From positions 1-15,126 of the forward strand of contig JAZNKN010000051.1 in assembly GCA_045578625.1 (NCBI GenBank): a stretch of DNA of 15,126 bases, in the 5' to 3' direction. Source of the DNA: RGIG3009 sp045578625 (GTDB lineage Bacteria; Bacillota; Clostridia; Oscillospirales; Acutalibacteraceae). Below the pieces are notes generated by a model. That model was not told the DNA's origin. It ran no database searches and worked only from the letters and a program-made list of their open reading frames with translations. Of the stretch, positions 1-7,716 are shown piece after piece (position 1 is the stretch's first letter; every line of letters begins with the position of its first letter). A program made the translations under genes and the position numbers.

Positions 1-2403
1 CTGCTGCAGAACCAGTTCCGCATCGGCTTCTCTCGTATGGAGCGCGTCATCCGTGAGCGTATGACCCTGCAGGCGCAGGATCTGGATACCGTGACCCCGC
101 AGGCGCTGATCAACATCCGCCCTGTCGTGGCCGCTATTAAGGAATTCTTCGGGTCTTCTCCGCTGTCCCAGTTTATGGATCAGAACAACCCGCTGGCTGA
201 GCTGACCCACAAGCGCCGTCTGTCGGCTCTGGGCCCCGGCGGTCTGTCCCGTGACCGTGCCGGCTTCGAGGTGCGTGACGTTCACTACAGCCACTACGGC
301 CGTATGTGCCCCATCGAGACGCCTGAAGGTCCCAACATCGGTCTGATCTCCTATCTCGCCACCTTCGCCCGTATCAACGAATACGGCTTTGTGGAGGCGC
401 CGTTCCGCCGCGTGGATAAAGAGACCGGCATCGTTACCGACGAGGTCGTGTATATGCCCGCCGATATGGAGGACGAATTTATCGTCGCGCAGGCCAACGA
501 GCCGCTGGATGAGCAGGGGCGCTTTGCCCGTAACCGCGTCAACGCGCGTTACCGCAGTGAGTTCTTGGAGATCGAAAGCGACAAGATCGACTACATGGAC
601 GTTTCTCCGAAGATGGTCGTTTCGGTCGCTACCGCGATGATCCCCTTCCTGGAAAACGACGACGCCAACCGCGCGTTGATGGGCTCGAACATGCAGCGTC
701 AGGCTGTGCCGCTGCTCAAGACGGAGTCCCCCATCGTCGGTACCGGTATGGAATACAAAGCCGGTGTGGACTCCGGTGTCTGCGTACTCGCGAAGTACCC
801 CGGCACCGTCACCGCCGTCTCGGCGGACCGCGTCATCGTCAAGCGTGATGAGGGCGGCATTCTGGATACCTACCAAATGGTCAAGTTCGGCCGTTCCAAC
901 CAGGGCACCTGCATCAATCAGCGACCGGTGGTCACCCCCGGTCAGCATCTGGAAGAGCGCGACGTCATTGCCGACGGTCCCGCGACCTGCAACGGTGAGA
1001 TCGCACTGGGTAAGAACGCCCTCATCGGCTTCATGACCTGGGAAGGCTACAACTACGAGGACGCCGTTCTCATCAACGAGCGCATCGTGCGTGAGGACGT
1101 GTATACCTCCATCCATATCGAAGAGTATGAGATGGAATCCCGTGATACGAAGCTTGGTCCGGAGGAGATCACGCGCGACATCCCCAACGTGGGTGACGAC
1201 GCGCTGAAGGATCTGGACGAGCGCGGTATCATCCGCATCGGTGCGGAAGTCCGTGCCGGTGACATTCTGGTCGGTAAGGTCACGCCCAAGGGCGAGACCG
1301 AGCTGACCGCGGAAGAGCGCCTGCTGCGCGCCATCTTCGGCGAGAAGGCGCGTGAGGTGCGCGACACCTCCCTGCGTGTGCCGCACGGTGAGTACGGTAT
1401 CATCGTAGACGTTAAGGTGTTTACCCGCGAAAACTGCGACGAGCTGAGTCCCGGTGTCAACATGGTCGTCCGCTGCTACATCGCCCAGAAGCGCAAGATC
1501 AGCGTCGGCGATAAGATGGCCGGCCGCCACGGTAACAAGGGTGTCGTCTCGCGCATTCTACCGAGTGAGGATATGCCCTTCCTGCCCGACGGTACGCCGC
1601 TGGATATCGTTCTGAATCCGCTCGGCGTTCCCTCCCGTATGAACATCGGTCAGGTTCTGGAAGTGCATCTGGGCTACGCCGCCTCTGCACTGGGCTTCAA
1701 GGTGATGACGCCTGTCTTTGACGGCGCGCACGAAGCCGACATCCAGGAACTTCTGGAACAGGCCGGCAAGAACCCCAACGGCAAGACCATTCTGTACGAC
1801 GGTCGTACTGGTGAGCAGTTTGACAATCCGGTCACCGTCGGTTATATGTACTACCTCAAGCTCCATCACCTCGTTGACGATAAGATCCACGCTCGCTCCA
1901 CCGGCCCGTACTCGCTGGTCACCCAGCAGCCCTTGGGCGGTAAGGCGCAGTTCGGCGGTCAGCGTTTCGGTGAAATGGAAGTTTGGGCGCTGGAAGCCTA
2001 CGGCGCGGCCTACACCCTGCAGGAGATCCTGACGGTGAAGTCCGACGACGTGGTGGGCCGTGTCAAGACTTACGAGGCGATCGTTAAGGGGCAGAACGTG
2101 CCGAAGTCCGGTGTGCCGGAGTCCTTCAAAGTGTTGGTCAAGGAGCTGCAGTCTCTGGGTCTGGACGTTAAGGTCCTGAACAAAGACAAGCAGGAGATCG
2201 ACCTGAAACAGACCTTTGAGGACGACGAGGAGCTGACGCTCATCACCGTCGGCGATGCCGATGAGGAAGCCTTCAGCACCGTTACCAATGAGAACGAACT
2301 GGATGGCTACGCTGTGGAAGAGCCCGACACGGACGATCTGTTCGGTGCGGACCTGTTCGGAAGCGACGAGGACGATTACCTCGACGATTCCGAGGAACTG
2401 TAA
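1..2403 (+). CDS. rpoB: RNA polymerase beta subunit, C-terminal 800 residues (5' end outside window)
   Basis: Beta subunit of DNA-dependent RNA polymerase, which forms half of the catalytic cleft and the rifampicin pocket. The reading frame is open from base 1 (LLQNQFRIGFSRMERV), so the first ATG at 37 is internal and roughly 400 N-terminal residues lie upstream of the window. Family hallmarks appear in order: the rifampicin region FFGSSPLSQFMDQNNPL (about 145-231), CPIETPEGPNIGLI, NMQRQAVPLL, GYNYEDAVLINERIV, the active-site segment DKMAGRHGNKGVVSRILP (about 1510-1560), LNPLGVPSRMNIGQ, and the C-terminal clamp segment GGQRFGEMEVWALEAYGAA. After the conserved C-terminus comes an acidic tail of about 60 residues rich in D and E. 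No large inserts are seen, as expected for Bacillota. rpoC follows after 18 nt in the usual operon order. Identification is secure; the true start cannot be seen. Confidence 0.98.
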   Translation: MLQNQFRIGFSRMERVIRERMTLQAQDLDTVTPQALINIRPVVAAIKEFFGSSPLSQFMDQNNPLAELTHKRRLSALGPGGLSRDRAGFEVRDVHYSHYGRMCPIETPEGPNIGLISYLATFARINEYGFVEAPFRRVDKETGIVTDEVVYMPADMEDEFIVAQANEPLDEQGRFARNRVNARYRSEFLEIESDKIDYMDVSPKMVVSVATAMIPFLENDDANRALMGSNMQRQAVPLLKTESPIVGTGMEYKAGVDSGVCVLAKYPGTVTAVSADRVIVKRDEGGILDTYQMVKFGRSNQGTCINQRPVVTPGQHLEERDVIADGPATCNGEIALGKNALIGFMTWEGYNYEDAVLINERIVREDVYTSIHIEEYEMESRDTKLGPEEITRDIPNVGDDALKDLDERGIIRIGAEVRAGDILVGKVTPKGETELTAEERLLRAIFGEKAREVRDTSLRVPHGEYGIIVDVKVFTRENCDELSPGVNMVVRCYIAQKRKISVGDKMAGRHGNKGVVSRILPSEDMPFLPDGTPLDIVLNPLGVPSRMNIGQVLEVHLGYAASALGFKVMTPVFDGAHEADIQELLEQAGKNPNGKTILYDGRTGEQFDNPVTVGYMYYLKLHHLVDDKIHARSTGPYSLVTQQPLGGKAQFGGQRFGEMEVWALEAYGAAYTLQEILTVKSDDVVGRVKTYEAIVKGQNVPKSGVPESFKVLVKELQSLGLDVKVLNKDKQEIDLKQTFEDDEELTLITVGDADEEAFSTVTNENELDGYAVEEPDTDDLFGADLFGSDEDDYLDDSEEL
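151..231 (+). other. Rifampicin-resistance-determining region of rpoB
   Basis: These 27 codons align to E. coli RpoB residues 507-533. The classic resistance positions carry sensitive-type residues: Ser512, Gln513, Asp516, His526 and Ser531 in E. coli numbering. The position equivalent to Gln510 is proline (ccg, 160-162). Sensitivity itself is inference from the residues. Confidence 0.85.
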
Positions 2404-2421
2404 GAGAGGGGGCGGAGTAAC

Positions 2422-5400
2422 ATGATGGAATTTAACGTTTTTGATTCGATCAAGATCGGTCTTGCCTCCCCCGACCAGATCCGTGAGTGGTCTTACGGTG
2501 AGGTCAAAAAGCCGGAAACGATCAACTACCGCACGCTCAAGCCCGAACGCGACGGCTTGTTCTGCGAGCGCATCTTTGGCCCCACGAAGGACTGGGAGTG
2601 CCACTGCGGTAAGTACAAGCGTATCCGCTACAAGGGTAAGATCTGCGACCGCTGCGGCGTTGAGGTCACCCGCGCCAAGGTGCGCCGTGAGCGTATGGGC
2701 CACATCGAGCTGGCCGCGCCGGTGTCGCACATCTGGTATTTCAAGGGTATCCCCTCCCGTATGGGTCTGTTGCTTGACATCTCGCCCCGTCTGCTGGAGC
2801 AGGTGCTGTATTTCGCCTCCTACATCGTGGCGGATCCCGGCACGACTCCCCTGCAGGCCAAGCAGGTGATGAGCGAAAAGGATTATCGCGATATGCGCGA
2901 GAAGTATGAGGACGACTTCGACGCCGGTATGGGTGCCGAGTACATCCAGAAGCTGCTCGCCGCGATCGATCTGGATAAACTGGCTGACGAACTGAAGGAA
3001 GATCTGGAAGGCGCTTCCGGTCAGAAGCGCGCCCGTCTGCTCAAGCGACTGGAAGTGGTGGAGTCCTTCCGCCAGTCCGGTAACCGCCCCGAGTGGATGA
3101 TCATGGATGTTATTCCGGTCATTCCGCCGGATATCCGTCCGATGGTGCAGCTGGACGGTGGCCGTTTTGCCACCTCCGACCTGAACGATCTGTATCGCCG
3201 CGTTATCAACCGCAACAACCGTCTGAAGAGACTGCTGGAGCTTGGCGCGCCGGATATCATCGTTCGCAACGAAAAGCGTATGCTGCAGGAAGCGGTGGAC
3301 GCCCTGATCGACAACGGCCGTCGCGGTCGTCCGGTCACCGGCCCCAACAACCGCTCGTTGAAGTCGCTGTCCGATATGCTTAAGGGTAAGCAGGGCCGCT
3401 TCCGTCAGAACCTGCTAGGTAAGCGCGTTGACTACTCCGGTCGTTCGGTTATCGTTGTCGGTCCCGAACTGAAGATGTATCAGTGCGGTCTGCCGAAGGA
3501 AATGGCGTTGGAGCTGTTCAAGCCCTTCGTGATGAAGCGTCTGGTGGAGACCGGCGCTGCCGGCAACATCAAGTCCGCCCGCAAGATGGTGGACCGTGTG
3601 CGTCCCGAGGTGTGGGATGCTCTGGAGATCGTTATCAAGGACCATCCGGTCATGCTCAACCGTGCGCCTACGCTGCACCGTCTGGGTATCCAGGCGTTCG
3701 AGCCGGTGCTGGTCGAGGGTCGCGCCATCAAGCTGCATCCGCTGGCTTGTACCGCGTTTAACGCCGACTTCGACGGCGACCAGATGGCTGTTCACGTGCC
3801 GCTGTCTGCAGAGGCACAGGCCGAGGCCCGCTTCCTGATGCTGGCCGCCGGCAACCTGCTGAAGCCCTCCGACGGACGCCCCGTTACCGTCCCCACACAG
3901 GATATGGTTCTGGGTTCCTACTACCTGACCATCGAGAAGCCCGGCGAGCTGGGTGAAGGCAAGGTCTTCCGTGACGAGAACGAGGCGATGATGGCTTACG
4001 CCGATCACGTTATCGGTCTGCACGCCAAGATCCGTGTGCGCCGCACCATGGAGATCAACGGCAAGAAGGAGTCCCGCTTGGTGGAGACCACCATCGGCCG
4101 TATCATCTTCAACCAGCCTGTTCCCCAGGATCTGGGTCTGGTCGAGCGTAACACCGTGGACGATATGTTCCTGTACGAGGTCAACTACAAGGTCGGCAAG
4201 AAGCAGCTGTCCCAGATCATTGATAAATGCATCAAGGTACACGGTCCCGCTCGCACCTCCGAGGTGCTGGACGCCATCAAGGCGCAGGGCTACAAGTACT
4301 CTACCAGAGGCGCTCTGACCGTCGCGGTCGTGGATGCTTCCATCCCGCCGGAAAAGAAGCAGCTCATCGCTGAGGCCGAAGCCGCCGTGGATCAGATCAC
4401 CGATCTGTACAATCAGGGCTTGCTGTCCGACGAGGAACGCTATCAGATGGTCATCCGCACCTGGAACGATACCACCGATAAGGTCACCAAGGCGCTGAAC
4501 AGCAACATGGATCCCTTTAACCCGATCTATATGATGTCCGATTCCGGCGCTCGTGGTTCGATCGCTCAGATCCGTCAGCTGGCCGGTATGCGCGGTCTGA
4601 TCGCCAACACCTCCGGTCGTACCATCGAGGTGCCGATCCGCGCCAACTACCGTGAAGGCTTGAACATCTTGGAGTACTTCATCTCCTCCCGTGGTGCGCG
4701 TAAGGGCTTGGCGGATACCGCTCTGCGTACCGCTGACTCCGGTTACCTGACCCGCCGTCTGGTTGACGTTTCGCAGGATGTTATCATCCGCGAGGATGAC
4801 TGCGGCACGCACGAGGGTATCGAAGTCTACGACATCAAGGACGGCAAGGAAATGATCGAGCCGTTGACCGAGCGTCTGGTCGGCCGTTATCTGGCAGAGG
4901 ATTTCGTTGATCCGGCGACCGGTGAGGTCGTGGTGGATCGCAACACCATGATGAATGAGACCATTGCTAACAAGCTGGTCAAGGAATACGGCGTGGAGCG
5001 CATCAAGATCCGCTCCGTGCTGACCTGCCAGGCTGCACACGGCGTCTGCGCAAAGTGCTACGGCTCCAACCTCGCCACCGTTGATCCTGTCACGGTGGGT
5101 GAAGCGGTGGGTATCATCGCGGCTCAGTCGATCGGTGAACCCGGTACGCAGCTGACGATGCGTACCTTCCACACCGGCGGTGTCGCGTCTGCAGAAGATA
5201 TCACGCAGGGTCTTCCCCGCGTTGAGGAACTGTTCGAAGGCCGCAAGCCCAAGTCGCTGGCCATCATCTCCGAGATCGACGGTGTTGTCCGTCTGGGCGA
5301 GGAGAAGAAAAAGCGCGTGATCTATATCACCTCCACCGATGCCGAGAATCCCGACGAGCGTAGTTATCCCATCTCGTTCGGTTCCCGCATCCGTGTGCAG

Positions 5401-6075
5401 GATGGTGACGTGGTCAAGAAGGGCGACCGTCTGACCGAGGGCTCCATCAACCCGCACGACATTCTGGCGATCAGCGGTGCTGAGGCTGTCCAGAACTACC
5501 TGATTCAGGAAGTGCAGCGCACCTACCGTATGCAGGGTGTTGACATCAACGACAAACACGTTGAAGTCATCGTACGCCAGATGATGCGCAAGGTCAAGGT
5601 GGACGACGCCGGCGATACCTATCTGCTGGCGGGTGCCATGATCGATCGCAGCCAGTTTGATGCCGAGAATGCTCGCGTGCAGTCCCGCATCGACGCCGGC
5701 GAGATCCATCTGCAGCTGGCCACCTGCTCCCCGGTTCTGCTGGGTATCACCAAGGCTTCGTTGGCGACCGATTCCTTCCTGTCCGCCGCCTCCTTCCAGG
5801 AGACGACCCGCGTGCTGACCGATGCTGCCATCAAGGGCAAGGTCGATCCGCTGCTGGGCTTGAAGGAAAACGTCATCATCGGTAAGCTCATCCCGGCCGG
5901 TACCGGTATGCAGGTCTACAACGACGTGGACGTCATCAACACCCACGCTTCCAGTGACGATCCGTATGTTGCCGCTCTGCGCAGCATGCTGGAGGATACC
6001 GAGGAAGCCGAGGTCGAGGAAGTTGCCGAGGAGGTTGCTGAGGAAGCGACCGAGACGGCCGACGACGCGGAATAA
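2422..6075 (+). CDS. rpoC: RNA polymerase beta' subunit
   Basis: Beta' subunit of RNA polymerase, 1217 residues, close to the usual Bacillota length. It carries the catalytic Mg-binding loop NADFDGD at residues 447-453 (3760-3780), with the three aspartates at 449, 451 and 453. The N-terminal zinc ribbon has Cys60, Cys62, Cys75 and Cys78. The second zinc site has Cys794, Cys869, Cys876 and Cys879. The bridge helix and trigger loop regions are intact (SSRGARKGLADTALRTADSG and GEPGTQLTMRTFHTGG). The last 30 residues are a Glu/Ala/Val-rich acidic tail (EEAEVEEVAEEVAEE). Two adjacent ATGs are possible starts, 2422 and 2425. A purine-rich stretch precedes both (GAGAGGGGG at 2404-2412, GGAG at 2414-2417), and the second ATG has the better spacing from GGAG. 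The gene lies 18 nt after rpoB, is transcribed with it, and is followed by a strong terminator. Confidence 0.98.
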   Translation: MMEFNVFDSIKIGLASPDQIREWSYGEVKKPETINYRTLKPERDGLFCERIFGPTKDWECHCGKYKRIRYKGKICDRCGVEVTRAKVRRERMGHIELAAPVSHIWYFKGIPSRMGLLLDISPRLLEQVLYFASYIVADPGTTPLQAKQVMSEKDYRDMREKYEDDFDAGMGAEYIQKLLAAIDLDKLADELKEDLEGASGQKRARLLKRLEVVESFRQSGNRPEWMIMDVIPVIPPDIRPMVQLDGGRFATSDLNDLYRRVINRNNRLKRLLELGAPDIIVRNEKRMLQEAVDALIDNGRRGRPVTGPNNRSLKSLSDMLKGKQGRFRQNLLGKRVDYSGRSVIVVGPELKMYQCGLPKEMALELFKPFVMKRLVETGAAGNIKSARKMVDRVRPEVWDALEIVIKDHPVMLNRAPTLHRLGIQAFEPVLVEGRAIKLHPLACTAFNADFDGDQMAVHVPLSAEAQAEARFLMLAAGNLLKPSDGRPVTVPTQDMVLGSYYLTIEKPGELGEGKVFRDENEAMMAYADHVIGLHAKIRVRRTMEINGKKESRLVETTIGRIIFNQPVPQDLGLVERNTVDDMFLYEVNYKVGKKQLSQIIDKCIKVHGPARTSEVLDAIKAQGYKYSTRGALTVAVVDASIPPEKKQLIAEAEAAVDQITDLYNQGLLSDEERYQMVIRTWNDTTDKVTKALNSNMDPFNPIYMMSDSGARGSIAQIRQLAGMRGLIANTSGRTIEVPIRANYREGLNILEYFISSRGARKGLADTALRTADSGYLTRRLVDVSQDVIIREDDCGTHEGIEVYDIKDGKEMIEPLTERLVGRYLAEDFVDPATGEVVVDRNTMMNETIANKLVKEYGVERIKIRSVLTCQAAHGVCAKCYGSNLATVDPVTVGEAVGIIAAQSIGEPGTQLTMRTFHTGGVASAEDITQGLPRVEELFEGRKPKSLAIISEIDGVVRLGEEKKKRVIYITSTDAENPDERSYPISFGSRIRVQDGDVVKKGDRLTEGSINPHDILAISGAEAVQNYLIQEVQRTYRMQGVDINDKHVEVIVRQMMRKVKVDDAGDTYLLAGAMIDRSQFDAENARVQSRIDAGEIHLQLATCSPVLLGITKASLATDSFLSAASFQETTRVLTDAAIKGKVDPLLGLKENVIIGKLIPAGTGMQVYNDVDVINTHASSDDPYVAALRSMLEDTEEAEVEEVAEEVAEEATETADDAE

Positions 6076-6087
6076 TCGTACAACAGC

Positions 6088-6123
6088 AAGCAGCCCGAGG
6101 AGTTGATCCTCGGGCTGCTTTTT
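6088..6123 (+). terminator. Rho-independent terminator of the rpoBC operon
   Basis: A perfect 14-bp stem (AAGCAGCCCGAGGA, 6088-6101, with its complement at 6107-6120) encloses the 5-nt loop GTTGA and is followed by five T residues (6119-6123). It begins 13 nt after the rpoC stop. There is no matching T tract on the minus strand, so it should act mainly on rpoBC. Confidence 0.95.
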
Positions 6124-6150
6124 GGTTGGTGCGTGTTGTGGGCGTGTGTG

Positions 6151-6200
6151 GCAACCCCTCCGTCACGCATACACGTGACACCGCCCCTGACAAGGGAGGC
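6151..6200. repeat. Intergenic hairpin element, probable dispersed repeat
   Basis: The segment holds two small inverted repeats in a row: GTCACG (6162-6167) with CGTGAC (6174-6179) around a 6-nt loop, then CCCT (6185-6188) with AGGG (6193-6196) around GACA. The arrangement CCCCTCCGTCACG, then CGTGAC, then a CCCCT/AGGG hairpin ending in GGAGGC resembles short intergenic hairpin repeats that recur in many gut Clostridia. That resemblance is from memory; only one copy is in this window. It lies between the rpoC terminator and the 3' end of the convergent lipoprotein gene. The rest of 6124-6233 shows no gene. Confidence 0.45.
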
Positions 6201-6233
6201 TGTTTTGCGGCAACAGAATTGTGCGGGTAATAG

Positions 6234-6692
6234 CTATTCCACCGATGTCGCGGTGCATTTCAAGCACCACACAGCAATATTCCCTGCGTATCTGCCACGA
6301 TTCTCTACTATTTCGATCTCGATCGATTCTGTTCCTCCTCCCGGTTCGAATTGTATATACCCAGTTCCCACATCTGGAACACTGTCACGTTCTGTGATGC
6401 GCACACCCAAAACCAAGGATTCTCCCTTATCTGCAACAATCGTATCACCACTTAGAAGATATAGATCGTTATAAGTTACCGTTTGTCTCCACTCAGCCCC
6501 TACAGAATCATTAGAACACAATACGAATTGATAGGTGATTTGATAGCGCATTTCTTGCATGGAAATCTCCTCGCTTGTTCCTTGATCGGCCGTAGTGGTA
6601 ACAAATGATACCTTCTCCCTGCTCTGTGTGCCACATGCCGGCAGTAGTGCCACCACACCGATTATCATAAGATATATTAAGAAAGCTCGCAT
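6234..6692 (-). CDS. Small predicted lipoprotein, function unknown
   Basis: A 152-residue protein with a lipoprotein signal peptide: MRAFLIYLMIIGVVALLPAC has a short basic start, a hydrophobic core and the lipobox LPAC with the lipidated cysteine at residue 20. The mature part is Thr/Glu/Ser-rich, predicted mostly beta, with three further cysteines (a VLCSN and a WCLKC stretch), and it matches no family I recognise. The start is supported by the ribosome binding site AAAGGTGG (6697-6704, minus strand) 4 nt upstream and by a good promoter at 6749-6778. It is expected on the outer face of the cytoplasmic membrane. It is divergent from a small Cro/C1-type regulator, which may control it (inference). 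Base composition is clearly more AT-rich than in rpoBC or apt, which suggests later acquisition. The coding call rests on signal peptide, ribosome binding site and promoter, not on homology. Confidence 0.72.
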   Translation of the reverse strand: MRAFLIYLMIIGVVALLPACGTQSREKVSFVTTTADQGTSEEISMQEMRYQITYQFVLCSNDSVGAEWRQTVTYNDLYLLSGDTIVADKGESLVLGVRITERDSVPDVGTGYIQFEPGGGTESIEIEIVENRGRYAGNIAVWCLKCTATSVE

Positions 6693-6748
6693 CGTTCCAC
6701 CTTTGTTGTGTAAGAAGTCTAATCTAATATCTTACATCTTATATTTTG

Positions 6749-6778
6749 ATTGTAACTTGTGTAGACTGTATTTGTCAA
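6749..6778 (-). promoter_or_regulatory. Sigma-A-type promoter of the lipoprotein gene
   Basis: On the minus strand a perfect -35 TTGACA (6773-6778) is separated by 18 nt from the -10 TACAAT (6749-6754). Transcription should begin near 6742, giving a leader of about 50 nt before the ATG at 6692. The same 107-bp gap must hold the promoter of the divergent regulator, so the two promoters overlap or sit back to back. Confidence 0.75.
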
Positions 6779-6799
6779 CTAGTTTTTAGGAGTTGTCTT

Positions 6800-7024
6800 A
6801 TGGAACGGTACGGAACGATCAAGATCAAATTGGGTGAGCTTATCAAAGAAAAAGGTATCAGCAAAAACAAGCTGAGCCATCGAGCGGAAATGCAACGCAC
6901 GCAGATCAACAATTACTGCAACAACCGCATTACGCGTTTGGATGTTGATGTGCTAGCGCGCATCTGCTCCGTTCTGGATTGCGAAATTGAAGATCTATTG
7001 GAGTTCGTCCCCGCGGAAAAATAA
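6800..7024 (+). CDS. Small Cro/C1-type helix-turn-helix regulator
   Basis: A 74-residue, single-domain DNA-binding protein of the XRE family (short, YozG-like form). The helix-turn-helix spans about residues 9-45: LGELIKEKGISKNKLSHRAE gives helices 1 and 2, and the QRTQINNYCNNR segment gives the recognition helix. The last helices are LDVDVLARICSVLDCEIEDL, typical of the family. There is no ligand or oligomerisation domain. ATG 6800 is chosen over the upstream ATG at 6746 because AGGAG (6788-6792) lies 7 nt before it and the extra N-terminal residues do not fit the family. The only candidate promoter is weak (TTGATT 6746-6751, TATTTG 6769-6774, 17-nt spacing). The gene is divergent from the lipoprotein gene and AT-richer than its neighbours. 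Self-regulation and control of the lipoprotein gene are inference. Confidence 0.9.
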   Translation: MERYGTIKIKLGELIKEKGISKNKLSHRAEMQRTQINNYCNNRITRLDVDVLARICSVLDCEIEDLLEFVPAEK

Positions 7025-7037
7025 GCACATAAACTCA

Positions 7038-7079
7038 ACAACGAGGGCATACGATATCGTATGCCCTCGTTGTGTTTTT
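7038..7079 (+). terminator. Terminator of the HTH gene, built on an exact 36-bp palindrome
   Basis: ACAACGAGGGCATACGAT (7038-7055) is followed directly by its exact reverse complement (7056-7073), then G and five T residues (7075-7079). The perfect stem runs to the centre, so the RNA loop must form from the central GATATC bases. It ends just 5 nt before the apt promoter -35 box and so insulates apt from the upstream gene. Confidence 0.92.
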
Positions 7080-7084
7080 CGGTC

Positions 7085-7113
7085 TTTACATTTGTCGAAA
7101 TTTCTGGTAAAGT
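7085..7113 (+). promoter_or_regulatory. Promoter of apt
   Basis: The -35 TTTACA (7085-7090, one mismatch to consensus) and -10 TAAAGT (7108-7113) are 17 nt apart, with a TGG extended -10 element directly upstream of the -10. The predicted start is near 7120, giving a leader of only about 20 nt. No purine riboswitch fits in that space. Confidence 0.65.
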
Positions 7114-7139
7114 AGTAATCAGCAAAGGAGGCGCAAGCC

Positions 7140-7664
7140 ATGAAAACGGTAAAAGATTATGTGCTGACTATCCCGGATTTCCCCGAGCCGGGTATTATGT
7201 TTCGCGACCTGACCTCGGTGCTGCAGGATGCCGACGGCTTTCAGCTCGCCATTGACGAAATGCTCGACCTGCTGGAGAGTGTGGAGTTTGACGTGATCGC
7301 CGGTGCGGAGTCGCGCGGCTTTATTCTGGGCGCTCCTCTCGCCTACAATCTCGGCAAGCCGTTCATTCCCATCCGCAAGCAGGGCAAGCTGCCGCGCGAC
7401 GTGGTGTGGCAGGAATACGAGCTGGAATACGGCTCGGCGGTCATTGAAATGCACCGCGACGCGATCAAACCCGGTCAGAAGGTCGTTCTCGTCGACGATC
7501 TGCTTGCTACCGGTGGAACGATGGCCGCCTGCGCCAAGCTGGTGGAGGAGGTCGGCGGCGAGGTCGTCTCCATGCTGTTCTTAATGGAACTGGAGGGTCT
7601 GAACGGTCGCAGCAAGCTCGCGGGCTACGATGTCAAATCCGTCGTTGCTTACGAAGGAAAATAA
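7140..7664 (+). CDS. apt: Adenine phosphoribosyltransferase
   Basis: Cytoplasmic purine-salvage enzyme that makes AMP and pyrophosphate from adenine and PRPP. It has 174 residues, the normal length for Apt. Family features are visible in order: the N-terminal IPDFPEPGIMFRDLT (about 11-25), AGAESRGFILG (54-64), the flexible-loop region IRKQGKLP (78-85), and the PRPP-binding signature VVLVDDLLATGGT (115-127) with its acidic pair and glycine turn. ATG 7140 is set by a near-perfect ribosome binding site AAAGGAGG (7124-7131) at 8-nt spacing. It has its own promoter and terminator, so it is a single-gene unit. The neighbours do not add to its role; in several Firmicutes apt is linked to relA/recJ, which is not seen here. 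Confidence 0.96.
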   Translation: MKTVKDYVLTIPDFPEPGIMFRDLTSVLQDADGFQLAIDEMLDLLESVEFDVIAGAESRGFILGAPLAYNLGKPFIPIRKQGKLPRDVVWQEYELEYGSAVIEMHRDAIKPGQKVVLVDDLLATGGTMAACAKLVEEVGGEVVSMLFLMELEGLNGRSKLAGYDVKSVVAYEGK

Positions 7665-7674
7665 ACACATACAA

Positions 7675-7716
7675 AAACCGCTCTGCGAGGCTTTCGCAGA
7701 GCGGTTTCTCTTTTAT
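7675..7716. terminator. Bidirectional terminator between apt and the convergent antiporter gene
   Basis: A perfect 14-bp stem (AAACCGCTCTGCGA, 7675-7688, with its complement at 7694-7707) has the loop GGCTT. On the plus strand it is followed by TTTCTCTTTT; on the minus strand the stem runs into TTTTTG. It can therefore serve both apt and the antiporter gene. Its 3' flank overlaps the antiporter stop codon by a few bases. Confidence 0.9.

Noticed and set aside
1558..2730. Open frame of 390 codons on the minus strand across the rpoB-rpoC junction
   Set aside because: Overlaps two highly conserved genes on the other strand and has no recognisable domain.
3415..5946. Open frame of 843 codons on the minus strand opposite rpoC
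   Set aside because: It lies wholly inside rpoC, has the low-complexity Leu/His/Asp/Gly-rich composition of an antisense frame opposite a GC-rich codon-biased gene, and shows no family motif or ribosome binding site.
6103..6474. Plus-strand frame of 123 codons after rpoC
   Set aside because: It starts inside the rpoC terminator, passes through the hairpin repeat, overlaps the lipoprotein gene antisense and has no ribosome binding site.
6716..6767. Inverted pair AGTCTA/TAGACT in the divergent promoter region as an operator
   Set aside because: Six-base arms 40 nt apart in a short AT-rich region are too likely by chance; no second copy supports it.
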